A stretch of 64,000 bases of DNA from Micromonospora sp. NBC_00389 (GCF_036059255.1 NZ_CP107947.1:5518001-5582000), one strand, 5' to 3'; shown: positions 38,956 through 47,390, counted from the first letter of the stretch. Numbers and translations: made by a program. Notes: generated by a model not told the origin, from the letters alone.

Positions 38956-38981
38956 GTGGCCTCGCCCTCGGGCGAGGCCAC
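38956..38981 (+). terminator. Terminator of the polyketide operon
   Basis: A perfect 12-bp stem (GTGGCCTCGCCC at 38956-38967 with 38970-38981) 21 bases after the chain-length-factor fusion stop. Confidence 0.75.
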
Positions 38982-39054
38982 TGTCACGTGGACGAGCACG
39001 ATGCGGGTCGCCATCGGCCGTTCGGCGCCGGCCGCGCATCGAATGCACGACGCG

Positions 39055-39921
39055 TCATCCGTCGGTGACGCTCCGCCGGCATACCCGCCCGATCCTGCCC
39101 GCCGAACGGGCTGGGGGCAATCCTGCCAGCCCCCTTCTTATCCAGCCATTTGCATCTAGCAATGCCCCGCCGGGGCGTCGTAAGGTTCCCGCAGCACCCC
39201 GACAGGCGTACGTGATGGGCATATTTGCCCTCTTTGATGCTGGGCGCCTGGACCACCTCATCGCCGCCTGACGATTGCACTCACCCCTTGACCCCAAGCC
39301 GCGGTCGGTGCCAATAACCTCATGATCACCCCCGTGTGGGGCGAGGAGGTGGGTGGATAGGCGGCGGAGGGTTTCCGCCGTCGCAATGGCGTCGCTGCGG
39401 GCGCTGCCGTGTCGGCCGTCGGTGCTGTAGAGGCTTGGGTCGGAGGTTAGCGAGTGGTCGGTCAGGTGTACGTGCAGGGTGCCCAGCCGCTCGGCCAGCC
39501 TCGCCGTGTGCGCGGACAGGAGGCGCATCCGTTCCCGGAGGCCGGCACGCAACGGCTCGGGTACCGCCGGGCTGTGCGACACGTCGAACATGCCCACCGT
39601 GATGACGTCCGCGCCGACGTCCCGCAGTGCGCTGATCATGGCGGTCAGCTCGGCGTCCACCGCGTCCGCGTCGTACGCCGGGTGGAAGGCGTCGTTGCCG
39701 CCGCAGACCACCAGCGCGAGGTCCGGGTCGAAGGCCAGCGCCGCGGCGAGCTGACCGGCCTGGACCTGGTGCGCCCGTAGCCCGCGCCGGCCCAGGTTCC
39801 GGTACGCCAGCCCGGGGCGGACGGCGGTCAGCTCGGCGGCGATCCGGTCGGCCCACTGCACGTCCGGGTAGCCCGGCGTCGGCTCGCACATCCCCTCCAC
39901 GACGCTGTCGCCGAGCGCCAC
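39055..39921 (-). CDS. SGNH/GDSL hydrolase with abnormal ends
   Basis: A 288-residue open frame from GTG 39921 with SGNH motifs: GDSVVEGM (block I), NLGRRGLRAHQVQAG (II), VVCGGNDAF (III) and a late DGRHGSA (V). It would hydrolyse esters of lipids or sugars. Upstream in frame, codons for DPYCLRPGEAAERLRGHPWRRF look like the true family N-terminus, but no ATG, GTG or TTG lies between them and a TAA. The last 95 or so residues are atypical, run over lower-GC DNA, and cover a hairpin with a T-rich tail (39113-39141). A lost start and a lost stop, or frameshifts, are possible, so the gene may be decaying. Confidence 0.6.
   Translation of the reverse strand: MALGDSVVEGMCEPTPGYPDVQWADRIAAELTAVRPGLAYRNLGRRGLRAHQVQAGQLAAALAFDPDLALVVCGGNDAFHPAYDADAVDAELTAMISALRDVGADVITVGMFDVSHSPAVPEPLRAGLRERMRLLSAHTARLAERLGTLHVHLTDHSLTSDPSLYSTDGRHGSARSDAIATAETLRRLSTHLLAPHGGDHEVIGTDRGLGSRGECNRQAAMRWSRRPASKRANMPITYACRGAAGTLRRPGGALLDANGWIRRGLAGLPPARSAGRIGRVCRRSVTDG
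39113..39141 (+). terminator. Hairpin with T-rich tail
   Basis: GGGGGC (39113-39118) pairs with GCCCCC (39129-39134), followed by TTCTTAT. It looks like a backup terminator for the polyketide operon although it lies inside the tail of the opposing open frame. GGGCA-TATT-TGCCC (39217-39230) is a further small hairpin in the same AT-richer patch. Confidence 0.4.
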
Positions 39922-40057
39922 GAACCGCCGCCACGGATGCCCGCGCAGCCGCTCGGCGGCCTCGCCAGGACGAAGGCAGTACGGGTCCGTCGATTCGGTG
40001 AGCGTCGATGGCGTGCCGGCACGTTAACCGAAGCGGGGCGCCCCGGCCATGGCCCGC

Positions 40058-40996
40058 TCAGCCGGTCAATCTGATCTCCGCGAGATAGACGCTGGCCTGT
40101 CCCTCATGGGAGGAGTAGTAGCTGACCCAGAGCAGGTCGTCGTGCCAGACCAGGCCGGGGTAGCTGGTGTCGCCGCCGGAGGGCAGCGCGACCAGCTCGG
40201 TCAGCTCGCCCCGGTCGGGGTCGACGGCGCAGACCGCGGTGCGTACCTCGCCGTCGAGCAGGCGTACCCCGGCCAGCAGCCGCCCGTCGGGCAGTCGGAG
40301 CAGCGTCGGCCCGCCCACCTGGACGCCCAGGTCGGTCCAGCGCCAGTCCCGGTACGGCGGCTGGGCCTGGCCGAGCTGCGCGGTGGGGTTGGCCCCGTCA
40401 CGGCGCAGCAGGCAGAGCGCCGTGCCGTCCGGGTCGACGACCAGCCCCGACTCGTTGGGGTACCCGTCCGCGAACAGCGTCGGCACCCACGGCTGGAGGT
40501 CGACGCCGTCCGTGCTGCGGTAGAGCCGGGCGAACCTCGGTTCACGGGTGGCGTAGCCGACGCCGTACATCGTGCCGTCGTGCCAGGCCGCCCGCCACAC
40601 CCAGACGCCCGGTTCGCCGACCGGGATCGGGTCGCCCCAGGCGTGCCCGTCGACGGAGAGCCAGGTCACCGTCTGGAACGTCTTGGTGGCCCCTCCGGCG
40701 GCGGCCGCCGCCAGCAGTTGCAGCCGCCCGTCGGGTCGCGGGACGAAGCGCGGGTCGCGTAGGTCGGTGCCGGCCTGACGGACGACCGCCGCGGAGGTCC
40801 ACGACCGCCCGTCGGTCGACGTCAGCACCCGGATCACGCCGTCGTCGGAGAGGTGGGTCCGCGCCTCGCGGAAGGCGCAGAACCAGCTCCCGGCGTACCG
40901 GACGAGGTCGGTGAACGCGCTGTGCGGCGCGCTGTCGCCGATCCGGTGGACGGCGGTGACCTCGGCAGTGGTGCGGCGGGTGGGTGACGACGTCAT
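40058..40996 (-). CDS. Sialidase/BNR-repeat-like beta-propeller protein
   Basis: A 312-residue protein with the repeating layout of a sialidase-type propeller: Asp-box-like motifs STDGRSWTS, SVDGHAWGD and STDGVDLQPW, an early FTDLVRYAGSWFCAFREARTH (arginine candidate of the active site) and RDPRFVPRPDGRLQLL. There is no signal peptide, so it is probably cytoplasmic or released otherwise. It may bind or hydrolyse a glycoside; the arginine triad cannot be confirmed by eye. GGAGG stands nine bases before the ATG at 40996, which rules out longer frames. Confidence 0.72.
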   Translation of the reverse strand: MTSSPTRRTTAEVTAVHRIGDSAPHSAFTDLVRYAGSWFCAFREARTHLSDDGVIRVLTSTDGRSWTSAAVVRQAGTDLRDPRFVPRPDGRLQLLAAAAAGGATKTFQTVTWLSVDGHAWGDPIPVGEPGVWVWRAAWHDGTMYGVGYATREPRFARLYRSTDGVDLQPWVPTLFADGYPNESGLVVDPDGTALCLLRRDGANPTAQLGQAQPPYRDWRWTDLGVQVGGPTLLRLPDGRLLAGVRLLDGEVRTAVCAVDPDRGELTELVALPSGGDTSYPGLVWHDDLLWVSYYSSHEGQASVYLAEIRLTG

Positions 40997-41264
40997 GCGC
41001 GGCGGCCTCCTGGCGCTGGGGAGCGGGACGTCCCGGGTGCCGGCCAGCGCCCGGTTCCGCTTGGTGGGTGCCGGCCCGTGCGCCCGACCTGTCGCGGGCC
41101 GCCCGGGCCCGGGCGCGGTGACGACGGCCGACGCTAGCCGCCCTTGCCGAAGCCCGCGCGGCCACGAGACGAACGCACGACGAACTCCCCGGACGGGCGT
41201 GGCCGGGCTGTCGGATTGGTGTCGTCCACGCGGCGGCGTCGGCGCGCTGGGGTGGGGTGGAGGC

Positions 41265-41744
41265 GTGCTCAGTTCGTTTCTCCAGTCCCTGGCGACCAAA
41301 CTGGTCGAGGAGATCGTCAAGCGGCTCGTTGAGTGGCTCGCGCCGAAGACGCTGCGGGCCGTGCCGCATCCCGCCTCACCGAACTGCCCGCGCTGCCGCG
41401 GGTACGGCGTGGCCCGCTGGGCGCCCGGTGGGGTGCGGGTGGTCTTCCTGCTGTCCCTGCTGGTCTTCATGTGGGGCTTCGCGGGCCTGCTGCTCGGCGT
41501 GCCGGTGGTGGTGTTGACAGTGGTCGGTGTGGTGTTGTCGGACGGCTTCGGCGCGCTGCTGCCCGCCCTCCTCGCGCTGCTGGGCCTGCCGTTCTCCGCC
41601 ACCGTGATGATCGCGGGCGCGTTCGGGCTGGCCTACTACCAGAGCTACCCGCCGAAGCGGTGCAACCGTTGCCATGGCAGCTGGCCGCAGCGCGAGCGCG
41701 ACGAATACCTGCGGGCGACCTGGCCGGTGTTCACCTGCGGTTGA
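41265..41744 (+). CDS. Membrane protein with zinc ribbons, prematurely stopped
   Basis: A 159-residue protein. An amphipathic N-terminal helix (SFLQSLATKLVEEIVKRLVEWL) is followed by a CPRC knuckle near residue 46, two to three hydrophobic helices (about 62-125), then CNRCHGSW and FTCG at the very end. The TGA at 41742 cuts what looks like a final zinc ribbon, because the next in-frame codons read GQRLRVPRAAGARLRCPRCG. GGTGGAGG precedes the GTG at 41265. The function is unknown; it may be a membrane protein with cytoplasmic metal-binding knuckles. Confidence 0.7.
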   Translation: MLSSFLQSLATKLVEEIVKRLVEWLAPKTLRAVPHPASPNCPRCRGYGVARWAPGGVRVVFLLSLLVFMWGFAGLLLGVPVVVLTVVGVVLSDGFGALLPALLALLGLPFSATVMIAGAFGLAYYQSYPPKRCNRCHGSWPQRERDEYLRATWPVFTCG

Positions 41745-41840
41745 GGTCAGCGGCTACGGGTGCCCCGGGCCGCCGGGGCGCGGCTGCGCTGCCCACGCTG
41801 CGGCACCGAACACGCCACCCCGACCCCGGCCGGCCGCTGA
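41745..41840 (+). other. In-frame continuation of the zinc-ribbon gene beyond TGA
   Basis: Directly after the TGA, 31 codons in the same frame encode GQRLRVPRAAGARLRCPRCGTEH plus a short tail before a second TGA. RLRVP...RLRCPRCG is the familiar second half of a zinc ribbon. Either a Cys codon (TGC) mutated to TGA, the stop is read through, or the base call is wrong. An independent GTG start at 41760 would give only 26 residues. Confidence 0.55.
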
Positions 41841-41856
41841 CGCGACCGCCGGTCGG

Positions 41857-42486
41857 TCAGGCGAAGAGCGCGCGGAGGTCGCGGGGGTGGGCCACGGTCA
41901 GGTCGGCGGGCGTGTGCGGGTCGTACTGGTGGCCCCAGCGCGCCGCCACCGCCAGCGCACCGGCGTCCCGGGCGGCCCGCAGGTCGAGGGGTGAGTCGCC
42001 GACGTAGGCACTCCGCTGCGGCGCGACTCCGAGGCGGCGGCAGGCCAGGACGACCCCGTCGGGGGCCGGCTTCGGCCGGGTCACCTCGTCGCCGCCGATG
42101 ATGACCCGGAAGTGGCCGGCCAACCCCACCCGCTCCAGCAGGATGCGGGCGGCCCGGTGACTGGCACCGGTGAACAGCCCGAGTGGCGCCCGACCGGCCA
42201 GGCCCGCCAGCAGCTCGGGCACACCGTCGTAGCTGGCGACCTGCTCGGCGACAGCGGCCAGCTCCGCGTGGTACCGCTCGACGTCCGTCTCGGTGGCGGG
42301 CCGGCCGAGCAGTGCGGTGAGCAGGGCCGACGGCGCGCCGAGCGGGTAACCGGCGATGATCTCCTCGTCGGTGTGCTGCCGCCCGCCGCCAGCGAGGATG
42401 GCGGCCCGGTACGCGGCCGGCACCGCGGCGTGTGAGGCGATCAGCGTGCCGTCCATGTCGAAGACGATCGCGTCCACCTGCTCCAC
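41857..42486 (-). CDS. HAD-superfamily phosphatase
   Basis: A 209-residue HAD hydrolase of the beta-phosphoglucomutase/phosphoglycolate-phosphatase type. Motif I is VFDMDGTLI (nucleophile Asp at residue 10), motif II LFTGAS, motif III KPAPDG, and motif IV AYVGDSPLDLRAARDAG. The helical cap lies between motifs I and II. The substrate is likely a small phosphomonoester. The gene is followed by a MmcQ-like gene upstream in the same direction, 9 bases apart, so both are probably co-transcribed. Confidence 0.9.
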   Translation of the reverse strand: MEQVDAIVFDMDGTLIASHAAVPAAYRAAILAGGGRQHTDEEIIAGYPLGAPSALLTALLGRPATETDVERYHAELAAVAEQVASYDGVPELLAGLAGRAPLGLFTGASHRAARILLERVGLAGHFRVIIGGDEVTRPKPAPDGVVLACRRLGVAPQRSAYVGDSPLDLRAARDAGALAVAARWGHQYDPHTPADLTVAHPRDLRALFA

Positions 42487-42495
42487 CCGCCGAGC

Positions 42496-42900
42496 CTAGC
42501 CGTCGGTTGGCTCCTGCTGGGCTCGGTGGGCGGCGGCGAGGCGTTTCGGGGCGCGGGCGTACCACCCCTCGATGATCACCTCGGTCAGCTCGGGCAGGCC
42601 GATCCGGTCGAGCCGGACCAGCACGGCCGGGTAGCCGTCGAAGTGCGGGGTGGTGAGGTAGACCGACGGGTCGTCGGCGAGCAGGGCCTCCTTGACGCCG
42701 AGGTCGGGCACCCGTACGCCGAGGACCGGACCGTCGGGCGCGGCCGTGCCGAGGGCGGCGAGGTCTGCCCCGCGCAGTGGTCGTTCCCAGACGAACTGCT
42801 TGTCCCGCACCCGCCAGGCGGGCAGCCCGTCGTACGAGGCCCGTTCGGTGGTCTCGGGCAGTGCGAGTGCGATCCGGCGGACGTCCTCCCAGCTGGCCAT
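42496..42900 (-). CDS. MmcQ/YjbR-like protein
   Basis: A 134-residue small protein of the MmcQ/YjbR family (double-wing, cyanophage-resistance-like fold): ASWEDVRRIALALPETTE at the N-terminus, the central LPAWRVRDKQFVWE, VYLTTPHFDGYPAVLVRL and the C-terminal LTEVIIEGWYARAPKRL. It probably binds DNA or nucleotides; the role is unknown. I chose ATG 42900 over a GTG two codons upstream; neither has a strong ribosome-binding site. Confidence 0.82.
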   Translation of the reverse strand: MASWEDVRRIALALPETTERASYDGLPAWRVRDKQFVWERPLRGADLAALGTAAPDGPVLGVRVPDLGVKEALLADDPSVYLTTPHFDGYPAVLVRLDRIGLPELTEVIIEGWYARAPKRLAAAHRAQQEPTDG

Positions 42901-42919
42901 GTCCACACGGTACGGGGAT

Positions 42920-43843
42920 TCAGGGGGCCACGGCGTGCTCGGCGAGCAGTTGACCGAGCACGTGGCGGGCCTCGGCGGCCTTGGCCGGCTCCGGGTTGTC
43001 CAGGGTGATCAGCGCCTTCCACAGCGCCCAACCGCGCCCGCGAGCCCAGGTGGCCTCGTCAACGCCGAGCGCGTCGCGGAAGGCGGCCCGGCTGGCGCCG
43101 TACAGCAGTGTCCAGGCGATCACGGTGTCGCAGGCGGGATCGCCGACGCCGCAGCAGCCGAAGTCGATGACGGCGGCGAGCCGGCCGTCGCGGACCAGCA
43201 GGTTGCCGGACGCGACGTCGCCGTGGAACCAGACCGGCGGCCCGGCCCAGGTGGCGTCGAGGGCGGCCTGCCAGATGCCGGTGACCGCGTCGACGGGCAA
43301 CCGGTCGCGGTGCGCCTCGATCGCCGCCCGGGTCTCCGCGTCGTAGGTGGACAGCGGGCCACCCCGCCAGGCGCTGTGCCGGCCGGCCGCCGGCCCGCCG
43401 GTGGCGTCGATGCCCCTCAGCGCGCGCAGGAAGCCGGCGAGATCGGTGGCGAACCGGGTCAGGTCGCCGATCCGCTCGACCTGGGCGGTCCGCCCGTCGA
43501 TCCACCGGTAGACCGACCACGGGTACGCGTAGCCGGCGCCGGCACGGCCGTGGGCCAGCGGGGCGGGCACCTCCAGCGGCAGCAGTGGGCCGAGCACCGG
43601 CAGCCAGCGCTGTTCCTTGGCGACCTGGAGGGCGTACCCCTCGCCGCTGGGCAGCCGCACGGTCATCGCGTCGCCCAGGTGGAAGGTGCGGTTGTCCCAG
43701 CCGCCGACCTCGACCGAATGGACCGGCAGTTCCGCCCAGTGCGGGAACTGCTCGGCCACCAGGCGGCGGACCAGTGCCACGTCGATCCGGGCCGCCACCG
43801 GGTGGTTGGTGTCCGGTACGTCGGGGAGGGGCTGTGTTCTCAT
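42920..43843 (-). CDS. Aminoglycoside phosphotransferase-family kinase
   Basis: A 307-residue APH-fold kinase. The catalytic loop is VWFHGDVASGNLLV (about residues 205-218) with the base Asp, and the metal ligand sits in VIDFGCCGVGDPACD. An N-terminal VGGWDNRTFHLG marks the nucleotide-binding loop. Such proteins phosphorylate aminoglycosides, sugars or homoserine; resistance is one option only. It lies 61 bp behind the MFS gene on the same strand, so export and modification may work together. The start ATG 43843 is preferred over 43879. Confidence 0.82.
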   Translation of the reverse strand: MRTQPLPDVPDTNHPVAARIDVALVRRLVAEQFPHWAELPVHSVEVGGWDNRTFHLGDAMTVRLPSGEGYALQVAKEQRWLPVLGPLLPLEVPAPLAHGRAGAGYAYPWSVYRWIDGRTAQVERIGDLTRFATDLAGFLRALRGIDATGGPAAGRHSAWRGGPLSTYDAETRAAIEAHRDRLPVDAVTGIWQAALDATWAGPPVWFHGDVASGNLLVRDGRLAAVIDFGCCGVGDPACDTVIAWTLLYGASRAAFRDALGVDEATWARGRGWALWKALITLDNPEPAKAAEARHVLGQLLAEHAVAP

Positions 43844-43904
43844 CCGTCCGAGCCTGCGGGGGTGGGCCTGGGCCCGCAACCGATTTGCCCGGGGAGTCAG
43901 GGGA

Positions 43905-45119
43905 TCATGGCGGGGTGGGGTGTGCCGGCGTGACCGGGCGGTCCGTGCAGGTCAGCAGCGGGTACGCGGTGACCAGCAGGCACGCCGCCGCCATGACCAG
44001 CAGCGCCGGGGTGAGCCCGAGCGCGTCCACCGACCAGCCGCCGAGCAGCGCGCCGACCGGCAGCCCGATGAAGGCCAGCGAACCGGAGATGCCGATCACC
44101 CGGGTCTGCAACTCCGGCGGCACCCGCTCGTAGAGCGCCACCCCGAGCAGCGGGTTGACCGCCGCGATGCCGATCCCGGACAGGAAGGTCACCACGAGCA
44201 CCACCGGTAGCTCGTCGCTGATCGCCAGCGCGACCAGACGGGGTGTGCCGGCGACCAACGCCCCGATCAGGAAGGTCAACCGGCGGGGCAGCCGCGGCCC
44301 GAGCGCGGTGAACAGCACGTTGCCCAGCAGCGCCCCCGCCGAGAACGCCGCCAGCACCAGGCCGAGCCCGCTGGGGCCGTGCAGCTCCCGGGCGACCCAG
44401 ACCGGGATGTAGACCGCCACGCTGGCGTTGGCCACCATGTTCAGCGCCGAGATGACCACGAGCATGCCCAGCAGCGGCCGGTCCCGGCCCAGGTAGCTGA
44501 ACCCGCCGCGCAGCGCGCGCAGATAGCTCTCCGGCTGGGCGGGTTGCGCCGGGGCGGCCGGTGGACGGACCACGACGCCGATCAGCAGCGCGCAGATCCC
44601 GAAGCTGGCCGCGTCGATGAGGATCGCCCCGGTCACCCCGAACCCGGCGATCAGCAGGCCGCCCACGGCGGCGCCGAACAGGGTCACCACCCGGCTCAGC
44701 CCGTCATACGCGGAGGTCAGCTGGATCAGCGGCACCCCGGCGGCCTCGGCGGCCGGCCGGAACATCACGTGCTTGACCCGGTCCCCGATGCCGCGCATCG
44801 CGCCGGCCACCGCCACCAGCGCCACCAGCGGGGCGAAGCCCAGCCACGGGGTCAGTGCCACGATCAGCATGGCCGCCGCGCTGCCCACGTCGCACATGAT
44901 CGAGGTGCGGCGCAGGCCGATCCGATCCGCCCACGGCGTGCCCAACGCGCCGGACAGCAGGTACGGCAGCGTCTCGGCGAACGCGACCAGGCCCATCTTG
45001 GTCGGGCTGCCGGTGGTGACCAGCACCAGCCACGGGATGGTCACCATCGAGATGCGGGTGCCCAGGTTCGAGATCAGGTCCGCGCCGACCAGGACGACCA
45101 GTTGCCGGCGGGGGGTCAC
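43905..45119 (-). CDS. MFS transporter, probable exporter
   Basis: A 404-residue major-facilitator protein with 12 helices of the MFS_3/enterobactin-exporter type. VGADLISNLGTRISMVTIPWLVL forms helix 1, and GALGTPWADRIGLRRTSIMCDV carries the loop 2-3 motif A. Exporters of this group handle siderophores and macrolides. The GTG at 45119 begins the family-like N-terminus, though its ribosome-binding site is weak. It diverges from the P450 gene and ends before the phosphotransferase gene. It may export the product of the adjoining P450-oxidase island. Confidence 0.85.
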   Translation of the reverse strand: MTPRRQLVVLVGADLISNLGTRISMVTIPWLVLVTTGSPTKMGLVAFAETLPYLLSGALGTPWADRIGLRRTSIMCDVGSAAAMLIVALTPWLGFAPLVALVAVAGAMRGIGDRVKHVMFRPAAEAAGVPLIQLTSAYDGLSRVVTLFGAAVGGLLIAGFGVTGAILIDAASFGICALLIGVVVRPPAAPAQPAQPESYLRALRGGFSYLGRDRPLLGMLVVISALNMVANASVAVYIPVWVARELHGPSGLGLVLAAFSAGALLGNVLFTALGPRLPRRLTFLIGALVAGTPRLVALAISDELPVVLVVTFLSGIGIAAVNPLLGVALYERVPPELQTRVIGISGSLAFIGLPVGALLGGWSVDALGLTPALLVMAAACLLVTAYPLLTCTDRPVTPAHPTPP

Positions 45120-45140
45120 GCCCCGACCGCCGCCGCCCGC

Positions 45141-45252
45141 CGCGCCGCCCCAGGCTGGCCGGGTCCCGGGCGTCGTAGACCAGGGCGTCGGAGCGGGCCA
45201 GCCGGATGAACTCGTCGACCTCCCGGCGCGCGGTGACCGGGGCGACCCGCAT
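45141..45252 (-). pseudogene. Possible GNAT acetyltransferase N-terminal remnant
   Basis: From ATG 45252 the minus strand encodes VAPVTARREVDEFIRLARSD then VYDARDPASLG, which resembles the N-terminus of a family of GNAT proteins (FIxL...LYxxDPxW). Similarity stops after about 37 codons, where the frame runs into the MFS gene. It appears to be a fragment left at a rearrangement junction; the match is by eye and short. Confidence 0.3.
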
Positions 45253-45284
45253 CGGGCCTGCACCGGCTCGGGCCGATCAGCGCG

Positions 45285-46394
45285 GTGCCGGCTCGCGCCG
45301 AGCACCGCACGGTGGCCGCCGTGGCGGTCGGGTACGACCTGGTCGACGGGCTGCTGCGCGATCCGGAGTGGACCAAGCAGCCGCCGCCGGGCTGGCAGGA
45401 GCAGGAGATCCTGCGTACCTTCCAGACCTCGATGATGTTCGTCAACCCGCCCGATCACACCCGGCTGCGGCACGTCTTCTCCCGCACCCTCACGCCGCGC
45501 CGGCTGGGCGCGCTGGAACCGGTGATCCTGCGGGTGGTCGACGAGCTGCTGGACCGGATGGCCGACGCCGGGGGTGGCGTCCTCGACTTCGTGGCCGACT
45601 TCGCGTACCCCATCCCGGCCCTGGTGATGGCCGAGTTCATCGGCATCCCAACGGCGGACCTGGCCCGGTACCGCGAGTGCGTGGAGCGGATCGACGATTT
45701 CCTGGACGTGGCCGGGAAGACCCCGCAGCGGCTGGCCGCGGCGAACACCGCGGCGGAGGAACTGCGGGTCTTCTACCGGGGGCTGCTGGCACACCTCCGT
45801 CGGGCGCCCGGGGAGGACCTGATCAGCGGCCTGGTCGAGGCGGTCGACTGCGGTGAGGTGGAGCTGACCGAGGACGAGCTGATCAGCAACCTGATCGTGC
45901 TGTTCAACGCCAGCTTCGTCACCACCGTCTACATGTTCAGCAACGGCCTGCCGCTGCTGCTGGCCCACCCGCAGACGGTCGCCGCCCTGCCCGGCGACGA
46001 GGAGCTGACCCGGGGCTGCGTCGACGAGGTGCTGCGGCTGGAGAGCCCGGTGCACTTCCTGGCCCGGGCCGCGCCCGCGGACACCGTGCTGGACGGCGTG
46101 CCGGTCGCCCGCGACGACAACGTGCTGATCATCATCGGGGCGTCCAACCGGGACCCGGCGCGGTTCCCGGACCCGCACGCCTTCGACCCGACCCGACCCG
46201 GGCCGCCGTCGCTGGCCTTCGGGGTGGGCCTGCACTTCTGCCTCGGCGCGGCGGTGTCCCGGCTGGAGGGGCGCCTCGCGCTGCCCCGGCTGTTCGCCCG
46301 GTTCCCCCGGCTGGCGGTCACCGAGACGCCCACGTACAGCGGTAGCCTCTTCCTGCGCGGCATCGACAAGCTGCTGGTCAGCACCGGCGGATAG
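45285..46394 (+). CDS. Cytochrome P450, N-terminally short
   Basis: A 369-residue P450. Haem ligation is at FGVGLHFCLG near residue 322; the ExxR is in DEVLRLESP. In helix I the usual acid-alcohol pair reads FNASFVTT: the threonine is kept but the acidic residue is Val, which is unusual for a hydroxylating P450. The family normally has about 30 more N-terminal residues. Upstream in frame LHRLGPISAV looks like that region but a TGA at 45234 precedes it and no start codon lies between, so the protein probably begins at GTG 45285. It may be truncated by the same event that left the GNAT fragment. The next genes are an esterase and an oxidase. Confidence 0.8.
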   Translation: MPARAEHRTVAAVAVGYDLVDGLLRDPEWTKQPPPGWQEQEILRTFQTSMMFVNPPDHTRLRHVFSRTLTPRRLGALEPVILRVVDELLDRMADAGGGVLDFVADFAYPIPALVMAEFIGIPTADLARYRECVERIDDFLDVAGKTPQRLAAANTAAEELRVFYRGLLAHLRRAPGEDLISGLVEAVDCGEVELTEDELISNLIVLFNASFVTTVYMFSNGLPLLLAHPQTVAALPGDEELTRGCVDEVLRLESPVHFLARAAPADTVLDGVPVARDDNVLIIIGASNRDPARFPDPHAFDPTRPGPPSLAFGVGLHFCLGAAVSRLEGRLALPRLFARFPRLAVTETPTYSGSLFLRGIDKLLVSTGG

Positions 46395-46403
46395 GAGACC
46401 GGC

Positions 46404-47390
46404 ATGGCCCTGCACCCGGAGGTGGCGGCGTACCGGGCCGCCCGCGCCGCGGCCGGCACCCCACCGTTGTACGCGCAGACCCTGCCCGAGGCGCGTGCCG
46501 CGGACCTGGCCGCGATCCGCGCCGGCGGCGGCGTGGTCGAGCCGGTGGCCGAGGTACGCGACGAGCGGATTCCCGGCCCCGCCGGTGAGCTGCCGGTCCG
46601 GGTGTACCGGCCGGCCGGGCGAGGACCGCTGCCCACCCTGCTGTACTTCTTTGGCGGCGGGTGGACGCTCGGCAGCATCGACACCGCCGACGGCATCTGC
46701 CGGCGGCTGGCCAACGCGGTGCCCTGCCAGGTGGTCACCGTCGGCTACCGGCTGGCCCCGGAGCACCCCTTCCCGGCCGCGGTGCACGACTGTCACGCCG
46801 CCACCCGGTGGATCGCCGGGCACGCAGACCGGCTCGGCGTGGACCCGGACCGGCTGGCCGTGGGCGGGGACAGCGCCGGCGGGAACCTGGCCGCCGCGGT
46901 CACCCTGCTCTGCCGTGCGGGTGGGCCTCGGCTCGCCGCGCAGCTGCTGGTCTACCCGAACACCGACCAGAGCGGCGATCCGGCCGGCCCGGTCGACGAC
47001 GATCCGGCGCTGTTCAACCGCCGCTCGGTGGCCTGGTACCGGATGCACTACCTGGCCGACCCGGCGCACGCCCGGGACCCGCTGGCCTCGCCGCTGCTCG
47101 CCGACGACCTGTCCGGCCTGCCGCCGGCGCTGGTGGTCACCGCCGAGCTGGACCCGCTCCGCGCCGAGGGGCAGCGCTACGCCGAGCGGCTGAGCGCCGC
47201 CGGCGTGCCCGTCGAGCTGGAGCACTACCCGGGCATGATCCACGGTTTCTTCGCCATGCCCGGCGCGTTCGCCGACGGCCGGCGGGCGCAGGAGAGCGCG
47301 GCGGCGTTCCTGCGGGAGCGGTTCGGGCTGCCACCCGAGCAGGACGGGCCGGTCACCGCGCCGGCCGGTACGGGGGTGCATGGTGGCTGA
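46404..47390 (+). CDS. HSL-family alpha/beta hydrolase
   Basis: A 328-residue esterase of the hormone-sensitive-lipase group. The nucleophile is Ser157 in GGDSAGG, the acid in DPL of VTAELDPL, and the histidine in MIHGFF. The oxyanion motif is FGGGW (83-87) where most members have HGGG. It would hydrolyse short acyl or aryl esters. Its 3' end overlaps the GTG of the oxidase gene by 11 bases, so the two are coupled, and the P450 gene ends nine bases upstream. The three form an operon. Confidence 0.87.
   Translation: MALHPEVAAYRAARAAAGTPPLYAQTLPEARAADLAAIRAGGGVVEPVAEVRDERIPGPAGELPVRVYRPAGRGPLPTLLYFFGGGWTLGSIDTADGICRRLANAVPCQVVTVGYRLAPEHPFPAAVHDCHAATRWIAGHADRLGVDPDRLAVGGDSAGGNLAAAVTLLCRAGGPRLAAQLLVYPNTDQSGDPAGPVDDDPALFNRRSVAWYRMHYLADPAHARDPLASPLLADDLSGLPPALVVTAELDPLRAEGQRYAERLSAAGVPVELEHYPGMIHGFFAMPGAFADGRRAQESAAAFLRERFGLPPEQDGPVTAPAGTGVHGG

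Noticed and set aside
39322..39360. 12-codon ORF MITPVWGEEVGG as a possible tiny peptide gene
   Set aside because: No ribosome-binding site or clear promoter in front, no neighbouring maturation gene, and it lies antisense to the hydrolase frame.
42920..43843. Calling the phosphotransferase an aminoglycoside-resistance gene
   Set aside because: The APH fold includes many unrelated kinases and no subfamily-specific substrate residues can be assigned by eye.
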